This document shows, piece by piece, positions 20,439 to 30,874 of a stretch of DNA of 64,000 bases; position 1 is the stretch's first letter, and the number at the start of each line of letters is the position of its first letter. A model generated the notes under the pieces. That model was not told where the DNA came from. It searched no databases and saw only the letters and a list, made by a program, of their open reading frames with translations. The stretch comes from Nitrosospira multiformis (lineage in GTDB: Bacteria; Pseudomonadota; Gammaproteobacteria; Burkholderiales; Nitrosomonadaceae): positions 40,534 to 104,533 of the forward strand of contig NZ_QAOK01000010.1 of NCBI RefSeq assembly GCF_003050865.1, in the 5' to 3' direction. The translations under genes were made by a program, and so were the position numbers.

Positions 20439-23400
20439 TTAATCTACCCATTTGCGCGCATTGCGGAACATTCTCATCCACGGCGCATCCTCGCGCCAGC
20501 CGGGATGCCATGACTGCTGCACTGCCCGAAACCCGCGCTCCGGATGCGGCATGAGAACGCTGAATCTTCCATCCGCAGTTGTCATGCCGGCGATACCTTG
20601 TGGAGAGCCGTTGGGATTCAAGGGATAGAGCTCGGTCGGCTTACCCCGATGATCCACATAACGCAATGCGACCAGGGATGAAACTGCTGAGGCAGCATTC
20701 TCATCCGCAAATTCTGCATAGCCTTCCCCATGTGCAACAGCGATGGGCATGCGACTGCCCGCCATGCCATCGAAAAACAGCGATGGACTATGCTGCGCTT
20801 CGACCATGACAAACCGTGCCTCGAATTGCTCCGATCTGTTTCTGACAAATCTGGGCCAATGTTCGGCGCCTGGAATAATCTGATGCAGGTTGCTCATCAT
20901 CTGGCAGCCATTGCATACGCCAAGGGCAAAGGTATCAGCACGCGCAAAAAAAGCCTCAAACTCATCGCGGGCGCGCGCATTGAACAGGATCGAATTGGCC
21001 CAGCCTTCCCCTGCTCCCAGCACATCCCCATAAGAAAACCCTCCGCACGCGGTGAAGCCTTTGTAATCCCTGAGGGTGACACGCCCCTCGATGATATCGC
21101 TCATATGCACATCAACGACGGCAAATCCTGCACGATCGAAAGCGGCTGCCATTTCCACGTGACCGTTCACGCCCTGTTCGCGCAGCACCGCTATTTTTGG
21201 TTTCGCCCCTGCCTGAATGAAAGGTGAGCAGATGTCCTCATCTACATCGAAGGTGAGCTCCGCATGCAGGCCGGGATCATGCAGATCGAGAATGCGGTCA
21301 TACTCCTGCTGTGCGTATTCCGGATTGTCGCGGAGCTTTTGCATCTGACAGGTGGTCTCCGACCAGGCGCGATGCAAGTCAACGCGTTTCTCCGCGAATA
21401 CCGGCTTATTATTGCGCAGAAACCGGATCTCATCCCCGTCATTGACACTGCCGATGACAAAACTCGCCTCACCCAGGCCCGCATCCGCCAAAACACTCAG
21501 CACTTCCCGGCGCTGATCGGTTCTTGTCTGGATGACAGCCCCCAGCTCTTCATTGAACAGAACCGACATGAGGCCTGCCGTGAATCTTCGACCCAGCGCT
21601 TCAGGCTGCATCTCGCTACCATCGATATCGGTAGCGATCGAATCAAAGCACAACTGGTCCAGGTTGATGGTCATGCCGGCATGCCCGGCAAAAGCCATTT
21701 CGCACAGGGTGGCAAACATCCCCCCGTCAGAACGATCGTGGTAGGCAATAATGCTGCCTTCACGGTTCAGGCGCTGTATGGCGGCAAAAAAACCTTTGAG
21801 CCGCTCCGCACCCTCAACGCCTGCTATATCGGGGCCGACATCTCCCACCTGCTTGTAAACCTGGGCAAGGGCAGAACCGCCCAGACGATTGCGTCCTTCC
21901 CCCAGATCGATCAGGATGAGTTCCGTCTCGCCACAGTCTGTGCGCAACTGAGGCGTCAGCGTCTTGCGCGCATCCGTTACTCTCGCAAACGCCGAGACAA
22001 TCAAGGACAACGGTGCAATCACCTCTTTTCGCACCGATTGGCCAAGCCCGGCCTCGCCTTCCGAGACAGTCCAGACAGTCTTCATCGACATCGAATCCTT
22101 CCCTACGGGGATGCTGATTCCCAGTTGAGGACAGAATTCCATTCCGACGGCCTGCACTGCGTCATACAGGGCCGCGTCCTCACCAGGATGTCCTGCTGCC
22201 GCCATCCAGTTGGCGGAAAGCTTGATTTCTCCGAGGTGCTCGATCTGCGCGGCGGCAATGTTGGTAATGGCTTCACCCACCGCCATGCGCGCAGAGGCGG
22301 CGGAATCGATCAGTGCCAGGGGAGTACGCTCGCCCACTGCGAAAGCTTCACCCAGATAGGTGCTGTACCCCATCAGGGTAACTGCCACATCCGCTACCGG
22401 CACCTGCCATGGCCCCACCATCTGGTCGCGCGCAGTCATGCCCCCGACAGTGCGGTCCCCGATACTGATCAGAAAAGTCTTGTCCGCCACCGCGGGCAGC
22501 CGCAGCACGCGGTATGCCGCTTCCCGAAGATTCAATCCTGCGGCGTCGAATGACGGCAGCGCTTTCCTGACGTGCGTAACATCACGCATCATCTTCGGTG
22601 GCTTGCCCAGCAGCACCGAAAGATCCATGCCGACCGGCTGATTGCCGAACAACGGATCGGCGACAACAAGTTGTTCTTCCACGGTCGCCGTGCCGACTAC
22701 GGCGAAGGGACAGCGCTCGCGCTCGCAAATGGCGCGGAACAATTCCAGCGAATCCGGTCTAATTGCAAGAACATAGCGCTCCTGCGCCTCATTGCTCCAG
22801 ATCTGCATGGGTGACATGCCCGGCTCTTCGGATGGAATCGCGCGCAGATCGACACGTCCGCCGCGGCCGGAACCATGCAACAGCTCAGGCAGGGCGTTCG
22901 ACAGACCACCCGCGCCGACGTCGTGGATCGACAGGATCGGGTTGGGTTGGCCGCGCCTTTCCATCTGCCAGCAACAATCGATGACCTCCTGCGCGCGCCG
23001 CTCCATTTCGGGATTGCCGCGCTGGACGGAATCGAAATCGAGCGCCTCCGCATTTATTCCCGTATCCATGCTGGAGGCGGCACCTCCCCCAAGCCCGATC
23101 AGCATTCCCGGTCCGCCCAGCTGAACCAGCAGGGCGCCCGATGCAAATTCCTGCTTGAACGCATGCCTGCCGCTGATGTGACCTATCCCGCCCGCGAGCA
23201 TGATGGGCTTGTGGTAGCCGCGCATTTCGCCTGCCACACGTTCTTCAAAGGTGCGGAAATAGCCGGCCAGGTTGGGACGCCCGAATTCGTTATTGAATGC
23301 AGCGCCCCCGATCGGTCCTTCCAGCATGATCTGCAGGGCGGATGCGATGCGCCCCGGTTTACCGTAGATTTGTTCCTCCGGCGCGGGTCCTTGCAACTCC

Positions 23401-24512
23401 CAGGGTTGAATAAAATCCGGGATATTCAGATTGGAAACGGAGAAACCGCAAAGGCCCGCTCTCGGTTTGGCGCCCCGCCCAGTAGCCCCCTCATCCCGAA
23501 TTTCGCCTCCCACGCCGGTCGCTGCGCCTGGAAAGGGTGAGATCGCAGTCGGATGATTATGGGTCTCCACTTTCATCAGGATATGGGTCTGCTCTTGCGC
23601 GTAATCGTACAGGTTGTCGTTCCCGGGATAGAAGCGGGCAATTTCAGCGCCTTCGATAATGGCGGAATTATCCGCGTAAGCGACCACGGTTCCGCCGGGA
23701 TGCTCGCGGTGGGTATTACGTATCATCGAAAACAGGGAAGCCTCCCGCGGCACACCATCGATGACCCAGTCCGCGTTGAAAATCTTATGGCGACAATGCT
23801 CCGAGTTTGCCTGAGCAAACATCATCAGTTCGACATCCGTCGGATTACGCCCGACCCTCAGGAAATAGTCCGCAAAATAGTCGATTTCCTCCGGCGACAG
23901 TGCAAGTCCCATTTCGCCGTTCGCCTTCAGCAATGCGTCCCGCCCCCCCTCCAGCACATCCACCACATTGAATGGCAGGGGTTCGAAATGCCTGAACAAC
24001 TGCTCCGCGTCCTCGAATGAATTGAATACTGCCTCAGTCATACGGTCGTGTATCAGCACAAGCAATGACTGCCTGGCAGTGCCGGAAAATTCGCCGGAAA
24101 CCTTTTCGCTGGCTTCAACGTAATAAGCCACCCCTCGCTCCAGCCGTGCCACAGCGTCTAATCCACAGTTATGTGCGATATCGGTTGCCTTTGTGGACCA
24201 TGGGGAGATGGTGCCTGGTCGTGGCACGACCAGAAACAACTCGCCTTGCGATGACGGCAGATGTATCCGGCTCGAACCGATACTTGCGCTGGACTGGATA
24301 CTTGCGCTGCCCAGCGAAATATCCTCGGGTACCGCCTTGAGCAACCTTGCCAGAATGGAGATTTCGTTTTCCTGCAACGGGCGCGCAACCGAGCAAAAAT
24401 ACCAATACTCGGCATAAATATGGGAAACTTGGGGAACTGAAACCTTAAGAGCGGCGGCCAGTTTTTTCTGCCGGAAAGAAGAAAGCGCACTGCCGCCACG
24501 AAGTCTGAGCAT
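20439..24512 (-). CDS. purL: Phosphoribosylformylglycinamidine synthase
   Basis: Large-type FGAM synthase, the fourth step of purine biosynthesis, using glutamine and ATP. Domain order: a PurS-like N-terminus, FGAR-binding and ATP (AIRS-like) halves with [28 protein letters not shown] and [14 protein letters not shown], then a class I glutamine amidotransferase with the catalytic cysteine in [13 protein letters not shown] and the His/Glu pair in MPHPERGFR. The ATG at 24512 gives 1357 aa with a typical start ([14 protein letters not shown]). The frame is open upstream to 24638, but that part would overlap the divergent nnrE/nnrD gene. No strong ribosome site is visible. Confidence 0.97.
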   Translation of the reverse strand: MLRLRGGSALSSFRQKKLAAALKVSVPQVSHIYAEYWYFCSVARPLQENEISILARLLKAVPEDISLGSASIQSSASIGSSRIHLPSSQGELFLVVPRPGTISPWSTKATDIAHNCGLDAVARLERGVAYYVEASEKVSGEFSGTARQSLLVLIHDRMTEAVFNSFEDAEQLFRHFEPLPFNVVDVLEGGRDALLKANGEMGLALSPEEIDYFADYFLRVGRNPTDVELMMFAQANSEHCRHKIFNADWVIDGVPREASLFSMIRNTHREHPGGTVVAYADNSAIIEGAEIARFYPGNDNLYDYAQEQTHILMKVETHNHPTAISPFPGAATGVGGEIRDEGATGRGAKPRAGLCGFSVSNLNIPDFIQPWELQGPAPEEQIYGKPGRIASALQIMLEGPIGGAAFNNEFGRPNLAGYFRTFEERVAGEMRGYHKPIMLAGGIGHISGRHAFKQEFASGALLVQLGGPGMLIGLGGGAASSMDTGINAEALDFDSVQRGNPEMERRAQEVIDCCWQMERRGQPNPILSIHDVGAGGLSNALPELLHGSGRGGRVDLRAIPSEEPGMSPMQIWSNEAQERYVLAIRPDSLELFRAICERERCPFAVVGTATVEEQLVVADPLFGNQPVGMDLSVLLGKPPKMMRDVTHVRKALPSFDAAGLNLREAAYRVLRLPAVADKTFLISIGDRTVGGMTARDQMVGPWQVPVADVAVTLMGYSTYLGEAFAVGERTPLALIDSAASARMAVGEAITNIAAAQIEHLGEIKLSANWMAAAGHPGEDAALYDAVQAVGMEFCPQLGISIPVGKDSMSMKTVWTVSEGEAGLGQSVRKEVIAPLSLIVSAFARVTDARKTLTPQLRTDCGETELILIDLGEGRNRLGGSALAQVYKQVGDVGPDIAGVEGAERLKGFFAAIQRLNREGSIIAYHDRSDGGMFATLCEMAFAGHAGMTINLDQLCFDSIATDIDGSEMQPEALGRRFTAGLMSVLFNEELGAVIQTRTDQRREVLSVLADAGLGEASFVIGSVNDGDEIRFLRNNKPVFAEKRVDLHRAWSETTCQMQKLRDNPEYAQQEYDRILDLHDPGLHAELTFDVDEDICSPFIQAGAKPKIAVLREQGVNGHVEMAAAFDRAGFAVVDVHMSDIIEGRVTLRDYKGFTACGGFSYGDVLGAGEGWANSILFNARARDEFEAFFARADTFALGVCNGCQMMSNLHQIIPGAEHWPRFVRNRSEQFEARFVMVEAQHSPSLFFDGMAGSRMPIAVAHGEGYAEFADENAASAVSSLVALRYVDHRGKPTELYPLNPNGSPQGIAGMTTADGRFSVLMPHPERGFRAVQQSWHPGWREDAPWMRMFRNARKWVD

Positions 24513-24603
24513 CCGGAAGATAAAGATGATGATGGGAAAGAACGTGATTTTACACGAGAAGACCGGCTGCCCCCAGTCCGGCAAGACGGTATAGGCAGAT
24601 CGC

Positions 24604-26172
24604 ATGAGCACGCTCAGGCACAATCCATCCACCGCCATTTACTCCACGGCTGAGATCAGGGAAATCGAGCATCTGGCGGCTGCCCTGCCTGATCGGCCTC
24701 AATTAATGGAAGCAGCGGGCCTGGCCACCGCTGAAACTGTCCGTGACCGGCTGCTCTCCACCCATAAAACCCGCTTGCTGGTACTGGCGGGCCCCGGAAA
24801 CAACGGGGGCGATGCCTTTGTCGCGGCGCGTCACCTGCAGGAGTGGCAGTTCAAAGTGACGCTGGTGTTTACCGGCGAGCAGGCAAAGTTATCGGAGGAT
24901 GCACGACGAGCGCTGGATGCCTGGGTTGCCACCGGCGTTGAGATGCTCCCCGAAATTCCAGAAAACGCGACATGGGATGCCGTGATCGACGGCCTGTTCG
25001 GCATCGGCCTGGACCAGCAAGGGGGCCGGGAACTGGATGGCAAATATCTGGCCATGGTGAATACCGTCAATGCCATGAAGCTGCCGGTACTGTCCATTGA
25101 CATTCCCAGTGGTCTGGGCAGCGATACCGGTGCCATGTGCGGCGCGGCTGTCATCGCAACCATGACGGTAACGTTCATCGGCCTGAAACCCGGTCTCTTC
25201 ACGAATGACGGCCCCGATTATTGTGGGGAAGTTTTTTTGCACGACCTCGGCCTCGACGTCTCATCCTTGAAGAAACCCGATTCATGGCTGATGGACCAGG
25301 TTCACATCCGCGGGCTCCTGCCACCTCCCCGGCGTGCCAACAGTCACAAGGGCATGTTTGGCAGTATCGGGGTAATCGGAGGGTCAGCCGGCATGGTCGG
25401 GGCCGCGCTTCTGGCTGGTACCGCGGCGCTGAAACTGGGTGCGGGACGCGTTTACCTGGGGTTGATGGCGCCGGACGCGCCAGGGGTCGATACCGTCCAG
25501 CTGGAGCTAATGCTGCACCCCATCCAGGATCTGTTCAGGCTGGAGCAGCTGAACTGTCTGGTGGTCGGCCCGGGTCTGGGAACAGAAACCGCCGCCTGCT
25601 TCTGGCTCAAGTGTGCGCTGGAATCGACCCTGCCACTGGTTCTCGATGCGGATGCCTTGAATCTTGCTGCCCCGCATTCCGAAATAGCGGAATTGCTGCG
25701 GAAACGGTTGCACGAACGCAATGCGCCTTCCATTCTCACTCCGCATCCGGCTGAGGCCGCGCGCCTCTTGCAAAGCAGCACGGCTTCCGTGCAACAGAAT
25801 CGTATGGCAGCCGTTGCGGAACTGGTGCAGCGTTATAACTGCTGGGCCGTGTTGAAAGGCGCAGGCAGCGTGTGCGCGATGCCGGATGGCAGACGCTTCA
25901 TCAACACAAGTGGAAATCCGGGCTTAAGCAGTGCCGGGACGGGCGATATCCTATCCGGGATGATTGGCGCCTTTTTGGCACAGCGGCTGGATCCGGAAAA
26001 CGCGCTGCTCACCGCCGTATATCTTCATGGTGCGGCTGCCGACGTATTGCAGAAGCAGCACGGCGGCTGCATTGGAATGACCGCATCCGAGATTCCCAAT
26101 GCCGCCGGCAACCTTTTGAATCAGTGGATTGCCGTTACTTCTGCCTCGACACCTCACCGGGAAGAAGGCTAA
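24604..26172 (+). CDS. nnrE/nnrD: Bifunctional NAD(P)HX epimerase/dehydratase
   Basis: Repairs hydrated NADH and NADPH. The N-terminal YjeF_N domain (about 1-215) epimerises R- to S-NAD(P)HX, with [18 protein letters not shown] and [13 protein letters not shown]. The C-terminal carbohydrate-kinase-like domain (about 225-515) is the ADP/ATP-dependent dehydratase, with [47 protein letters not shown] and the [16 protein letters not shown] phosphate loop. 522 aa fits the fused bacterial form. It is divergent from purL with 91 bp between the chosen starts. Confidence 0.94.
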   Translation: MSTLRHNPSTAIYSTAEIREIEHLAAALPDRPQLMEAAGLATAETVRDRLLSTHKTRLLVLAGPGNNGGDAFVAARHLQEWQFKVTLVFTGEQAKLSEDARRALDAWVATGVEMLPEIPENATWDAVIDGLFGIGLDQQGGRELDGKYLAMVNTVNAMKLPVLSIDIPSGLGSDTGAMCGAAVIATMTVTFIGLKPGLFTNDGPDYCGEVFLHDLGLDVSSLKKPDSWLMDQVHIRGLLPPPRRANSHKGMFGSIGVIGGSAGMVGAALLAGTAALKLGAGRVYLGLMAPDAPGVDTVQLELMLHPIQDLFRLEQLNCLVVGPGLGTETAACFWLKCALESTLPLVLDADALNLAAPHSEIAELLRKRLHERNAPSILTPHPAEAARLLQSSTASVQQNRMAAVAELVQRYNCWAVLKGAGSVCAMPDGRRFINTSGNPGLSSAGTGDILSGMIGAFLAQRLDPENALLTAVYLHGAAADVLQKQHGGCIGMTASEIPNAAGNLLNQWIAVTSASTPHREEG

Positions 26173-26334
26173 ACAGCTAAGGGCGCCAAAGGATCACCAA
26201 AAAATCCTAAAGGGCCACCATTCAGGGTGCCTTTCCGCCTGCATTGCGAAATACCGCGATTGCCTCGGCCTGCCGACTCTTCAGTTGTCATTGCTACTTG
26301 CCGCGGTCTCAGGCGTATACCTGGCCCCAGTGCG

Positions 26335-26748
26335 CTATGGCATTTCGCTGAGAGTCCAATACGCGTCGATTGACCTGATGACTTCGACGAATTGCCAGTA
26401 GTCGACTGGCTTCGACATATATCCAGCCACCCCGAAATTGAAACTGTTCACCTTGTCCTGCTGTTCATCTGATGTCGTCAGAACCACTACCGGGATACGC
26501 TTAAACCTGTCGTCGCTCTTTACCGCTTCCAGGAATTCGATGCCGTTCATGATAGGCATGTTCAAATCCAGCAGAATGATGCAGGGTTTATCATTGGTTT
26601 CGTCCTCGAGGTAGGTCAATCCATCCTCGCCGTTTTCCCGGTGCACGACCTTGTTGCTAACGTGAATCTGCTTGAGAGCGCGGGTAACGGACATCATGTC
26701 CACCAGGTCATCTTCAACCAGGAGAATTGGTTTGTTGGTTACTTTCAT
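26335..26748 (-). CDS. Single-domain response regulator (CheY/Rcp1-like)
   Basis: Stand-alone receiver domain of 137 aa. The acidic pocket is E12-D13-D14 (LVEDD), the phospho-acceptor is D61 (LLDLNMPIMNGIEF), the switch Thr is in VVLTTSD and the conserved Lys is K112 (YMSKPV). The sequence style (GEDGLTYLEDE..KPCIILLDLNMP) is that of Rcp1-type regulators, which usually pair with phytochrome-like or hybrid kinases and carry no output domain. No kinase is adjacent: upstream is a divergent broken EAL gene, so the partner must be encoded elsewhere. Confidence 0.92.
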   Translation of the reverse strand: MKVTNKPILLVEDDLVDMMSVTRALKQIHVSNKVVHRENGEDGLTYLEDETNDKPCIILLDLNMPIMNGIEFLEAVKSDDRFKRIPVVVLTTSDEQQDKVNSFNFGVAGYMSKPVDYWQFVEVIRSIDAYWTLSEMP

Positions 26749-26927
26749 GACAGTTTTCCTGGTTTTATCCCTTAAATTTTATCTCTTGGTTTTATCCTTG
26801 AGATCTTCTCTCAGCAAAATGGAACTAAGCCCCTTGAGCATGATTTATTACTCATTCCTCGGTTCTATTCTGTTCGTTTTCTCACATAGACAGGTTAAAG
26901 GAGGTTAAAGCAAGTCAAAGTAAAAAA

Positions 26928-27289
26928 GATGTGGTTCTGAAAGACACTGACGATAGCATCCAGAAAATGGACGTATTATGGGGACTGGTATACGTTTTGC
27001 ACTGGATGACTTCGGTATAGGATATTCTTCCCTGGCTTACCTCAAGCGTTTACCTGTGGAGAAGATCAAGATCGACCGGAGTTTCGTGCGCGACATCTCC
27101 CACGATCTAAGCGATGAAGTAATTGTTCCCACCATTATCGAGATGAGCAACACTCTTGGGATGAAAGTCATTGCCGAGGGGGTAGAAACAGAAGACCAGC
27201 GAGACATTCTCGCGCGAAATGGATGTTACACTTATCAAGGTTATCTGTTTGGAAAACCTCTTCCCATTGAGGATTTTCTGAAACATTAG
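26928..27289 (+). pseudogene. Truncated, frameshifted EAL-domain (c-di-GMP phosphodiesterase) remnant
   Basis: Only the C-terminal half of an EAL domain remains. From 26978 the frame reads ALDDFGIGYSSLAYLKRLPV, IKIDRSFVRDI, VIAEGVETEDQRDIL and YQGYLFGKPLP, all EAL signatures. Just upstream, in another frame, 26934-26978 encodes VLKDTDDSIQKMDVL, which is the normal preceding EAL stretch. One missing base near 26978 would join the two into DVLMGTGIRFALDDFG. No EAL sequence is recognisable further upstream, so the Glu-x-Leu motif and any GGDEF or PAS parts are gone. An inactive gene; the intact parent was probably a larger sensor protein. Confidence 0.82.
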
Positions 27290-27445
27290 GTGCTGACGCC
27301 CTTAGCCTCTTGCTTTTCACCTCCTATCGCCCTCCCGGCTTTTCCCCAAACTTTTCGGACGCTTGCGCAGTCAATGAGCCTGAGTAACAGGAATAGACCT
27401 CGTCCTTGTGCACCGGGTCGAGGCTTCGGAGTGTACTTCAGTCCA

Positions 27446-28255
27446 ATGGAGAAAAGTGGGGAAAAAGAAATAATATGCCCCATGCTCAGTTCTCCCCTGC
27501 ACCACCCCAGCCAGAACCATCTCCTCGCCGCTTTGCCGGCAACGGAGCTTGACAAGCTAATACCGCATCTGGAGCTGATTCACGTGTCGCCTGGAGATAT
27601 TCTCTGCGAAGCAGGAGATCAGCTTCCTTATGCCTACTTTCCCGCTTCTGCCATTATTTCCCTCCATTACATCCTGGAAAATGGCGCCTCGTCGGAAATC
27701 GCAAACGTAGGAAGGGAGGGCATGCTTGGAGTCTCGTTGTTCATGGGAGGCGAAACTACCAGCAGTCGGGCAACGGTTCAAATCCCTGGCTTTGCCTATC
27801 GCCTGAAGGCCCCCTTTCTGCTACAGGGGCTCAACAGGGGAGGACTGCTGCAATGGATATTATTGCGTTACAGTCAGGCACTTATTACACAGATCGCCCA
27901 GATCGGAGTGTGTAACCGGTATCATACAATCGAGCAGCAGCTATGCCGCTGGTTCCTGTTAACGCTGGATCGCCTTGACTCCAGCAAACTGAGCATGACG
28001 CAGGAATTGATCGCCAATGCTCTTGGGGTAAGCCGGGAAAGCGTTGCGGGAGTTGCGGGAAAATTACAGCGAAAGGAAATCATTCGCTACCATCGGGGCC
28101 ATATTACGATACTTAATCGGAGCAGGCTGGAAACAGGGGCGTGCGAATGCTATGAAACAATAAAGAAGGAATTTGACCAGGCGCTTGAGGACATGTGGAA
28201 GCCGGAATTACATCAAGGCAATCGGTCACCCAAAAAGATACTGCCACTTCTGTAG
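27446..28255 (+). CDS. Crp/Fnr-family transcriptional regulator
   Basis: Cyclic-nucleotide-binding-like sensor with a C-terminal winged helix. The N-terminal beta-roll is seen in LELIHVSPGDILCEAGDQLP and VGREGMLGVSLFMGG; the HTH is in MTQELIANALGVSRESVAGV followed by LQRKEIIRYHRGHITI. There are no Fnr-type cysteine clusters at the N-terminus and the Crp cAMP ligands are not obvious, so the signal is unknown. The start is uncertain: ATG 27446 (269 aa) or ATG 27482 (257 aa); the frame is open from 27290, directly after the EAL remnant. The nearest gene downstream is the peroxiredoxin, 565 bp away. Confidence 0.85.
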   Translation: MEKSGEKEIICPMLSSPLHHPSQNHLLAALPATELDKLIPHLELIHVSPGDILCEAGDQLPYAYFPASAIISLHYILENGASSEIANVGREGMLGVSLFMGGETTSSRATVQIPGFAYRLKAPFLLQGLNRGGLLQWILLRYSQALITQIAQIGVCNRYHTIEQQLCRWFLLTLDRLDSSKLSMTQELIANALGVSRESVAGVAGKLQRKEIIRYHRGHITILNRSRLETGACECYETIKKEFDQALEDMWKPELHQGNRSPKKILPLL

Positions 28256-28820
28256 TATCACCCTCCGTATTTCGCTGGTCCCGCTCTGTACGTTTCGGCA
28301 CGGAGCCCCATGCAGTGGACTCCTGTTCAACTTCTCAACTCCCCAACTCCACGCAACCGCACTTAGCGATCAAGTTGATATATCAGTGTGGCTTGGTTCA
28401 CCACCGATGAACGTGCGACTTTTTCTTCCTTTACAGTCATGGAGAATTTGCCATGTATGCGGGATGCCGCACAGAAAGAAAATAGAGACAGAGCTATAAA
28501 GTTTGTGTTGATCCTGATCGATAAGAGGATAGAGGCGAGGTCGGTCGCCTGGATAGAAATGGAATTTATGGGCAACACTGTCCCATTAGCCGGATTGGCA
28601 CTCTGTCCTCAATTTCGGGTCTTGCTTTCTTGCCGTAGCGCCTCGTCGTTCTTCATATCTACTACTGCTGTTCTGCTTTGCTCTTAAAAGGCAGAAGCAA
28701 CAGTAGAAGGCTCGGTCAATCGTCGCGCTGTAATAGCGGCGGCATATATAGAAGAGCGCAACGAAAGGCCGCGAAAAATGTGGCAGTTTTCATGGTTCAT
28801 GATCAATAAGGAGATTCAAG
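28256..28820. other. 565-bp gap with one long imperfect hairpin, no gene
   Basis: No convincing coding sequence is seen; the short open frames here lack ribosome sites and family signatures. The main structure is an inverted repeat at 28662-28706: ctactg pairs with cagtag, and ttctgc with gcagaa, with one mismatch and one bulge (stem about 16 bp). No T-run follows it. The last 20 bases hold the peroxiredoxin ribosome site, AAGGAG, seven bases before its ATG. The gap could hold a promoter with a long leader or a small RNA; neither can be shown. Confidence 0.5.
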
Positions 28821-29423
28821 ATGGCAGTGCTCGTTACACACCCTGCGCCCGACTTCACCAAACCTGCTGTTCTGGCGGATGGCACCTTCAATGACACCTT
28901 CAACTTTCATGCGCAAATTGCTGGCAAATATGCCGTATTGTTCTTTTATCCCTTGGATTTCACCTTTGTCTGCCCTTCCGAAATCCTGGCGCACTCGCAC
29001 CGCGCAGAGGAGTTTCACAAGCGCAATGTGGAAGTGATCGGAGTCTCGGTGGATTCCCAGTTCACCCACTACGCCTGGCGCAACACCCCGGTCGATAAAG
29101 GCGGCATCGGCCCGGTGGGAATCACGCTGGTATCCGATGTAGGGGGAGATATCATGCATGCTTACGGCATTGCTCACCCGGACCACGTTGCCCTCCGCGC
29201 CTCTTTCCTGATAGATAAAAACGGCATCGTGCGCCATGAAGTCGTTAATGACCTGCCCCTGGGGCGTGATGTGGACGAAATGCTGCGCATGGTCGATGCC
29301 TTGCAATTCCACGAAAGCCATGGAGAGGTGTGTCCGGCTGGGTGGAAAGCAGGTGAGCCGGGGATGAAAGCCAGTCCCGAGGGTGTGGCGGAATACTTGG
29401 AAAGCCATGGCGAAGCGCTCTGA
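28821..29423 (+). CDS. 2-Cys peroxiredoxin (AhpC/Prx1 type)
   Basis: Thiol peroxidase reducing hydrogen peroxide, alkyl hydroperoxides and peroxynitrite. The peroxidatic cysteine is C51 in DFTFVCPSE and the resolving cysteine is about C171 in HGEVCPAGW, so this is a typical 2-Cys enzyme. GVSVDSQFTHYAW, VSDVGGDIMHAYGI and ASFLIDKNGIVRH are also family motifs. Strong ribosome site (AAGGAG, 7-base spacing). It is followed 54 bp later by a ferritin-like gene in the same direction, a plausible oxidative-stress pair. No AhpF-type reductase is adjacent. Confidence 0.95.
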   Translation: MAVLVTHPAPDFTKPAVLADGTFNDTFNFHAQIAGKYAVLFFYPLDFTFVCPSEILAHSHRAEEFHKRNVEVIGVSVDSQFTHYAWRNTPVDKGGIGPVGITLVSDVGGDIMHAYGIAHPDHVALRASFLIDKNGIVRHEVVNDLPLGRDVDEMLRMVDALQFHESHGEVCPAGWKAGEPGMKASPEGVAEYLESHGEAL

Positions 29424-29477
29424 TGCAACAAGCCTGTGCTCACCTCCTTGAACTCCTGTAACCTAAAGGTGAAACAT

Positions 29478-29939
29478 ATGGATTTCGATAAAGACAAGGC
29501 GATTGCACTGCTGAACAGAATCATGGAGCTCGAGCTTGCCGGAGTGGTGCGATACACGCATTATTCATTGATGGTCTTCGGCTACAACCGGATTCCAGTG
29601 GTGGAATGGCTCAAGAAGCAGGCTGAAGAAGGACTGCTCCATGCCCACAAAGCCGGCGAACTCGTCACCTTGCTGGGAGGCTATCCTTCGCTTGGGATCG
29701 GGTCTCTGCTGGAAACGCACGTGCATGACATCGGCGATATTCTGCGGGAATCGCTGGAGCATGAGAACCAGTCGCTCATCGCCTACTATGAGTTGCTGGA
29801 GTTGACCCAGGGCAAGTCAGTGCTGCTGGAGGATTATGCGCGCGGCCTTGTCGTCGAAGAGGAAATGCATGCAGACGAAGTCAACAAGATGTTGCGGAGA
29901 ACGGGAAAGACAGGCGTATACGAAACGCCCAAGAGTTAG
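29478..29939 (+). CDS. Ferritin-like diiron protein (bacterioferritin-related)
   Basis: Four-helix-bundle protein of 153 aa with paired metal-binding patterns: IMELELAGVVRYTHYS in helix A, EEGLLHAHKAGE in helix B, LEHENQSLIAYYELLE in helix C and VVEEEMHADEVNKML in helix D. These give the glutamates and histidines of a ferroxidase-type diiron site. It lacks the haem-ligand motif of the canonical Bfr encoded at 38239-38703 and differs clearly from it. The ATG at 29478 has AAAGGTG seven bases upstream. It lies directly behind the peroxiredoxin, suggesting joint handling of iron and peroxide; that is inference. Confidence 0.85.
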   Translation: MDFDKDKAIALLNRIMELELAGVVRYTHYSLMVFGYNRIPVVEWLKKQAEEGLLHAHKAGELVTLLGGYPSLGIGSLLETHVHDIGDILRESLEHENQSLIAYYELLELTQGKSVLLEDYARGLVVEEEMHADEVNKMLRRTGKTGVYETPKS

Positions 29940-29981
29940 GCATGCAAGATGCCGGTTACGTTAAAAGCGATACAGATTGCC

Positions 29982-30182
29982 TTACTCTTCGCCTGCCTTA
30001 GGGCTGTAAACCATTCCGCTTAGCTGAATCATCAGGTCAATTTCGCTTTCGTCCTCATCCCGGTCCTGATCGTCTTGATCGAATTGGTAAAACTCGGTCA
30101 ATGAAGAAAGCGGATCGTCCTCCGCCACATTGGCGGATGTCAGGGAAAGGAATGGTTGCAACATTACCTCAGCCAGACTCAT
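29982..30182 (-). CDS. Small acidic protein of unknown function
   Basis: 66 aa, not recognised. It is supported as a gene by a very strong ribosome site, AGGAGG five bases before the ATG. The middle is highly acidic (about 15 Asp/Glu in residues 20-50, including QDDQDRDEDESEID), flanked by short hydrophobic stretches (MSLAEVMLQPFLSL and LMIQLSGMVY). There is no signal peptide, membrane helix or cysteine. A perfect 7-bp hairpin (tccgcca-cat-tggcgga, 30121-30137) lies inside the coding region. It sits downstream of the AHL synthase operon on the same strand, with 242 bp between, and is convergent with the ferritin-like gene. Confidence 0.6.
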   Translation of the reverse strand: MSLAEVMLQPFLSLTSANVAEDDPLSSLTEFYQFDQDDQDRDEDESEIDLMIQLSGMVYSPKAGEE

Positions 30183-30279
30183 ACACTCCTCCTGGCTGGT
30201 TGTGAGATTGACTTCATAAATGCAGGTAGCCGGGATTTCATGATTTGCCTCCTTTTGAGCAATCCAGCCAATATCATTT

Positions 30280-30317
30280 GAAACCTTTGTCAGCTCGTGA
30301 AACCTTTGTCAGCTCGT
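30280..30317. repeat. Two perfect 19-bp tandem copies
   Basis: The 19-mer gaaacctttgtcagctcgt occurs twice without a spacer, at 30280-30298 and 30299-30317, in the gap between the receiver-like gene and the small acidic gene. Exact identity points to a recent slippage duplication. Confidence 0.9.
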
Positions 30318-30324
30318 ACAGGCT

Positions 30325-30344
30325 ACCTGCAACAGATGGCAGTA
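30325..30344. promoter_or_regulatory. Weak lux-box-like site
   Basis: ACCTGCAACAGATGGCAGTA keeps the CTG-N10-CAG spacing of a lux box and most consensus positions of the left half, but its centre departs from GAT. It lies about 145 bp upstream of the small acidic gene and downstream of the AHL synthase operon. It is listed only because of the strong lux box 1.2 kb away. Confidence 0.25.
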
Positions 30345-30424
30345 CGATGAAAATTTTATGAATTATTAAACTTCTCGAAAGCTTTTGCCTCCTTTCCCCG
30401 TTCTACTGGCAACCTACCCGCATT

Positions 30425-30874
30425 TCATCCCCTTCCCGAATATTCAAAAGTAACCGGCTCCAACAGGGGCCGCTGGAAATCGTCGCGCATCAATGCGGCA
30501 GTTTCTCCCAGTGCGATTTCACGCAGCCTGCACCGCATGTTCAGGACGCCATTACCCGACTCGAATACACCGCAGGTATGCATCGTGCTGCAAGCCGGTT
30601 CATTCTCGGAAGCCTCGTGTGGTCCGACGTTATTCATGACCGCTACCGGCAAATGAGGATAGCGACGTCTCGCTTCCCGTACCCATTGCACCAGGTTCAC
30701 CTGCTGGGTACAGTCGTCTACTGCGCCGTCGACCAGAACCATGTCATAGGCTTCCAGGTCCGGCTCCGGGAAGCTGTCCAGCGTTTTTCGCTCCAGCCTG
30801 TGCTTGGATTTTTCAAGCAACAGCTGCAGGAGCTGCCGGGTATCCTGTCTCTCTCCAACCAGTAGAATATTCAT
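30425..30874 (-). CDS. Degenerate receiver-like protein coupled to the AHL synthase
   Basis: 149 aa, starting MNILLVGERQDTRQLLQLLLE. The first 80 residues look like a response-regulator receiver fold: an opening beta strand, then DMVLVDGAVDD where the phospho-acceptor aspartate would be, then PHLPVAVMNNV. The paired acidic residues after the first strand (normally DD) are replaced by GE, and the switch Thr/Ser and Lys are not visible, so phosphorylation is doubtful. The C-terminal half has three cysteines (EPACSTMHTCGVF, NMRCRL) and no known domain. The ATG at 30874 overlaps the synthase stop (ATGA) and has GAGGAAAG upstream; the frame is open to 30952. A role in quorum sensing is suggested only by the coupling. 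Confidence 0.72.
   Translation of the reverse strand: MNILLVGERQDTRQLLQLLLEKSKHRLERKTLDSFPEPDLEAYDMVLVDGAVDDCTQQVNLVQWVREARRRYPHLPVAVMNNVGPHEASENEPACSTMHTCGVFESGNGVLNMRCRLREIALGETAALMRDDFQRPLLEPVTFEYSGRG

Noticed and set aside
28388..28687. 99-codon plus-strand frame in the gap before the peroxiredoxin
   Set aside because: No ribosome site, no family signature, and an overlapping frame on the other strand is equally long.
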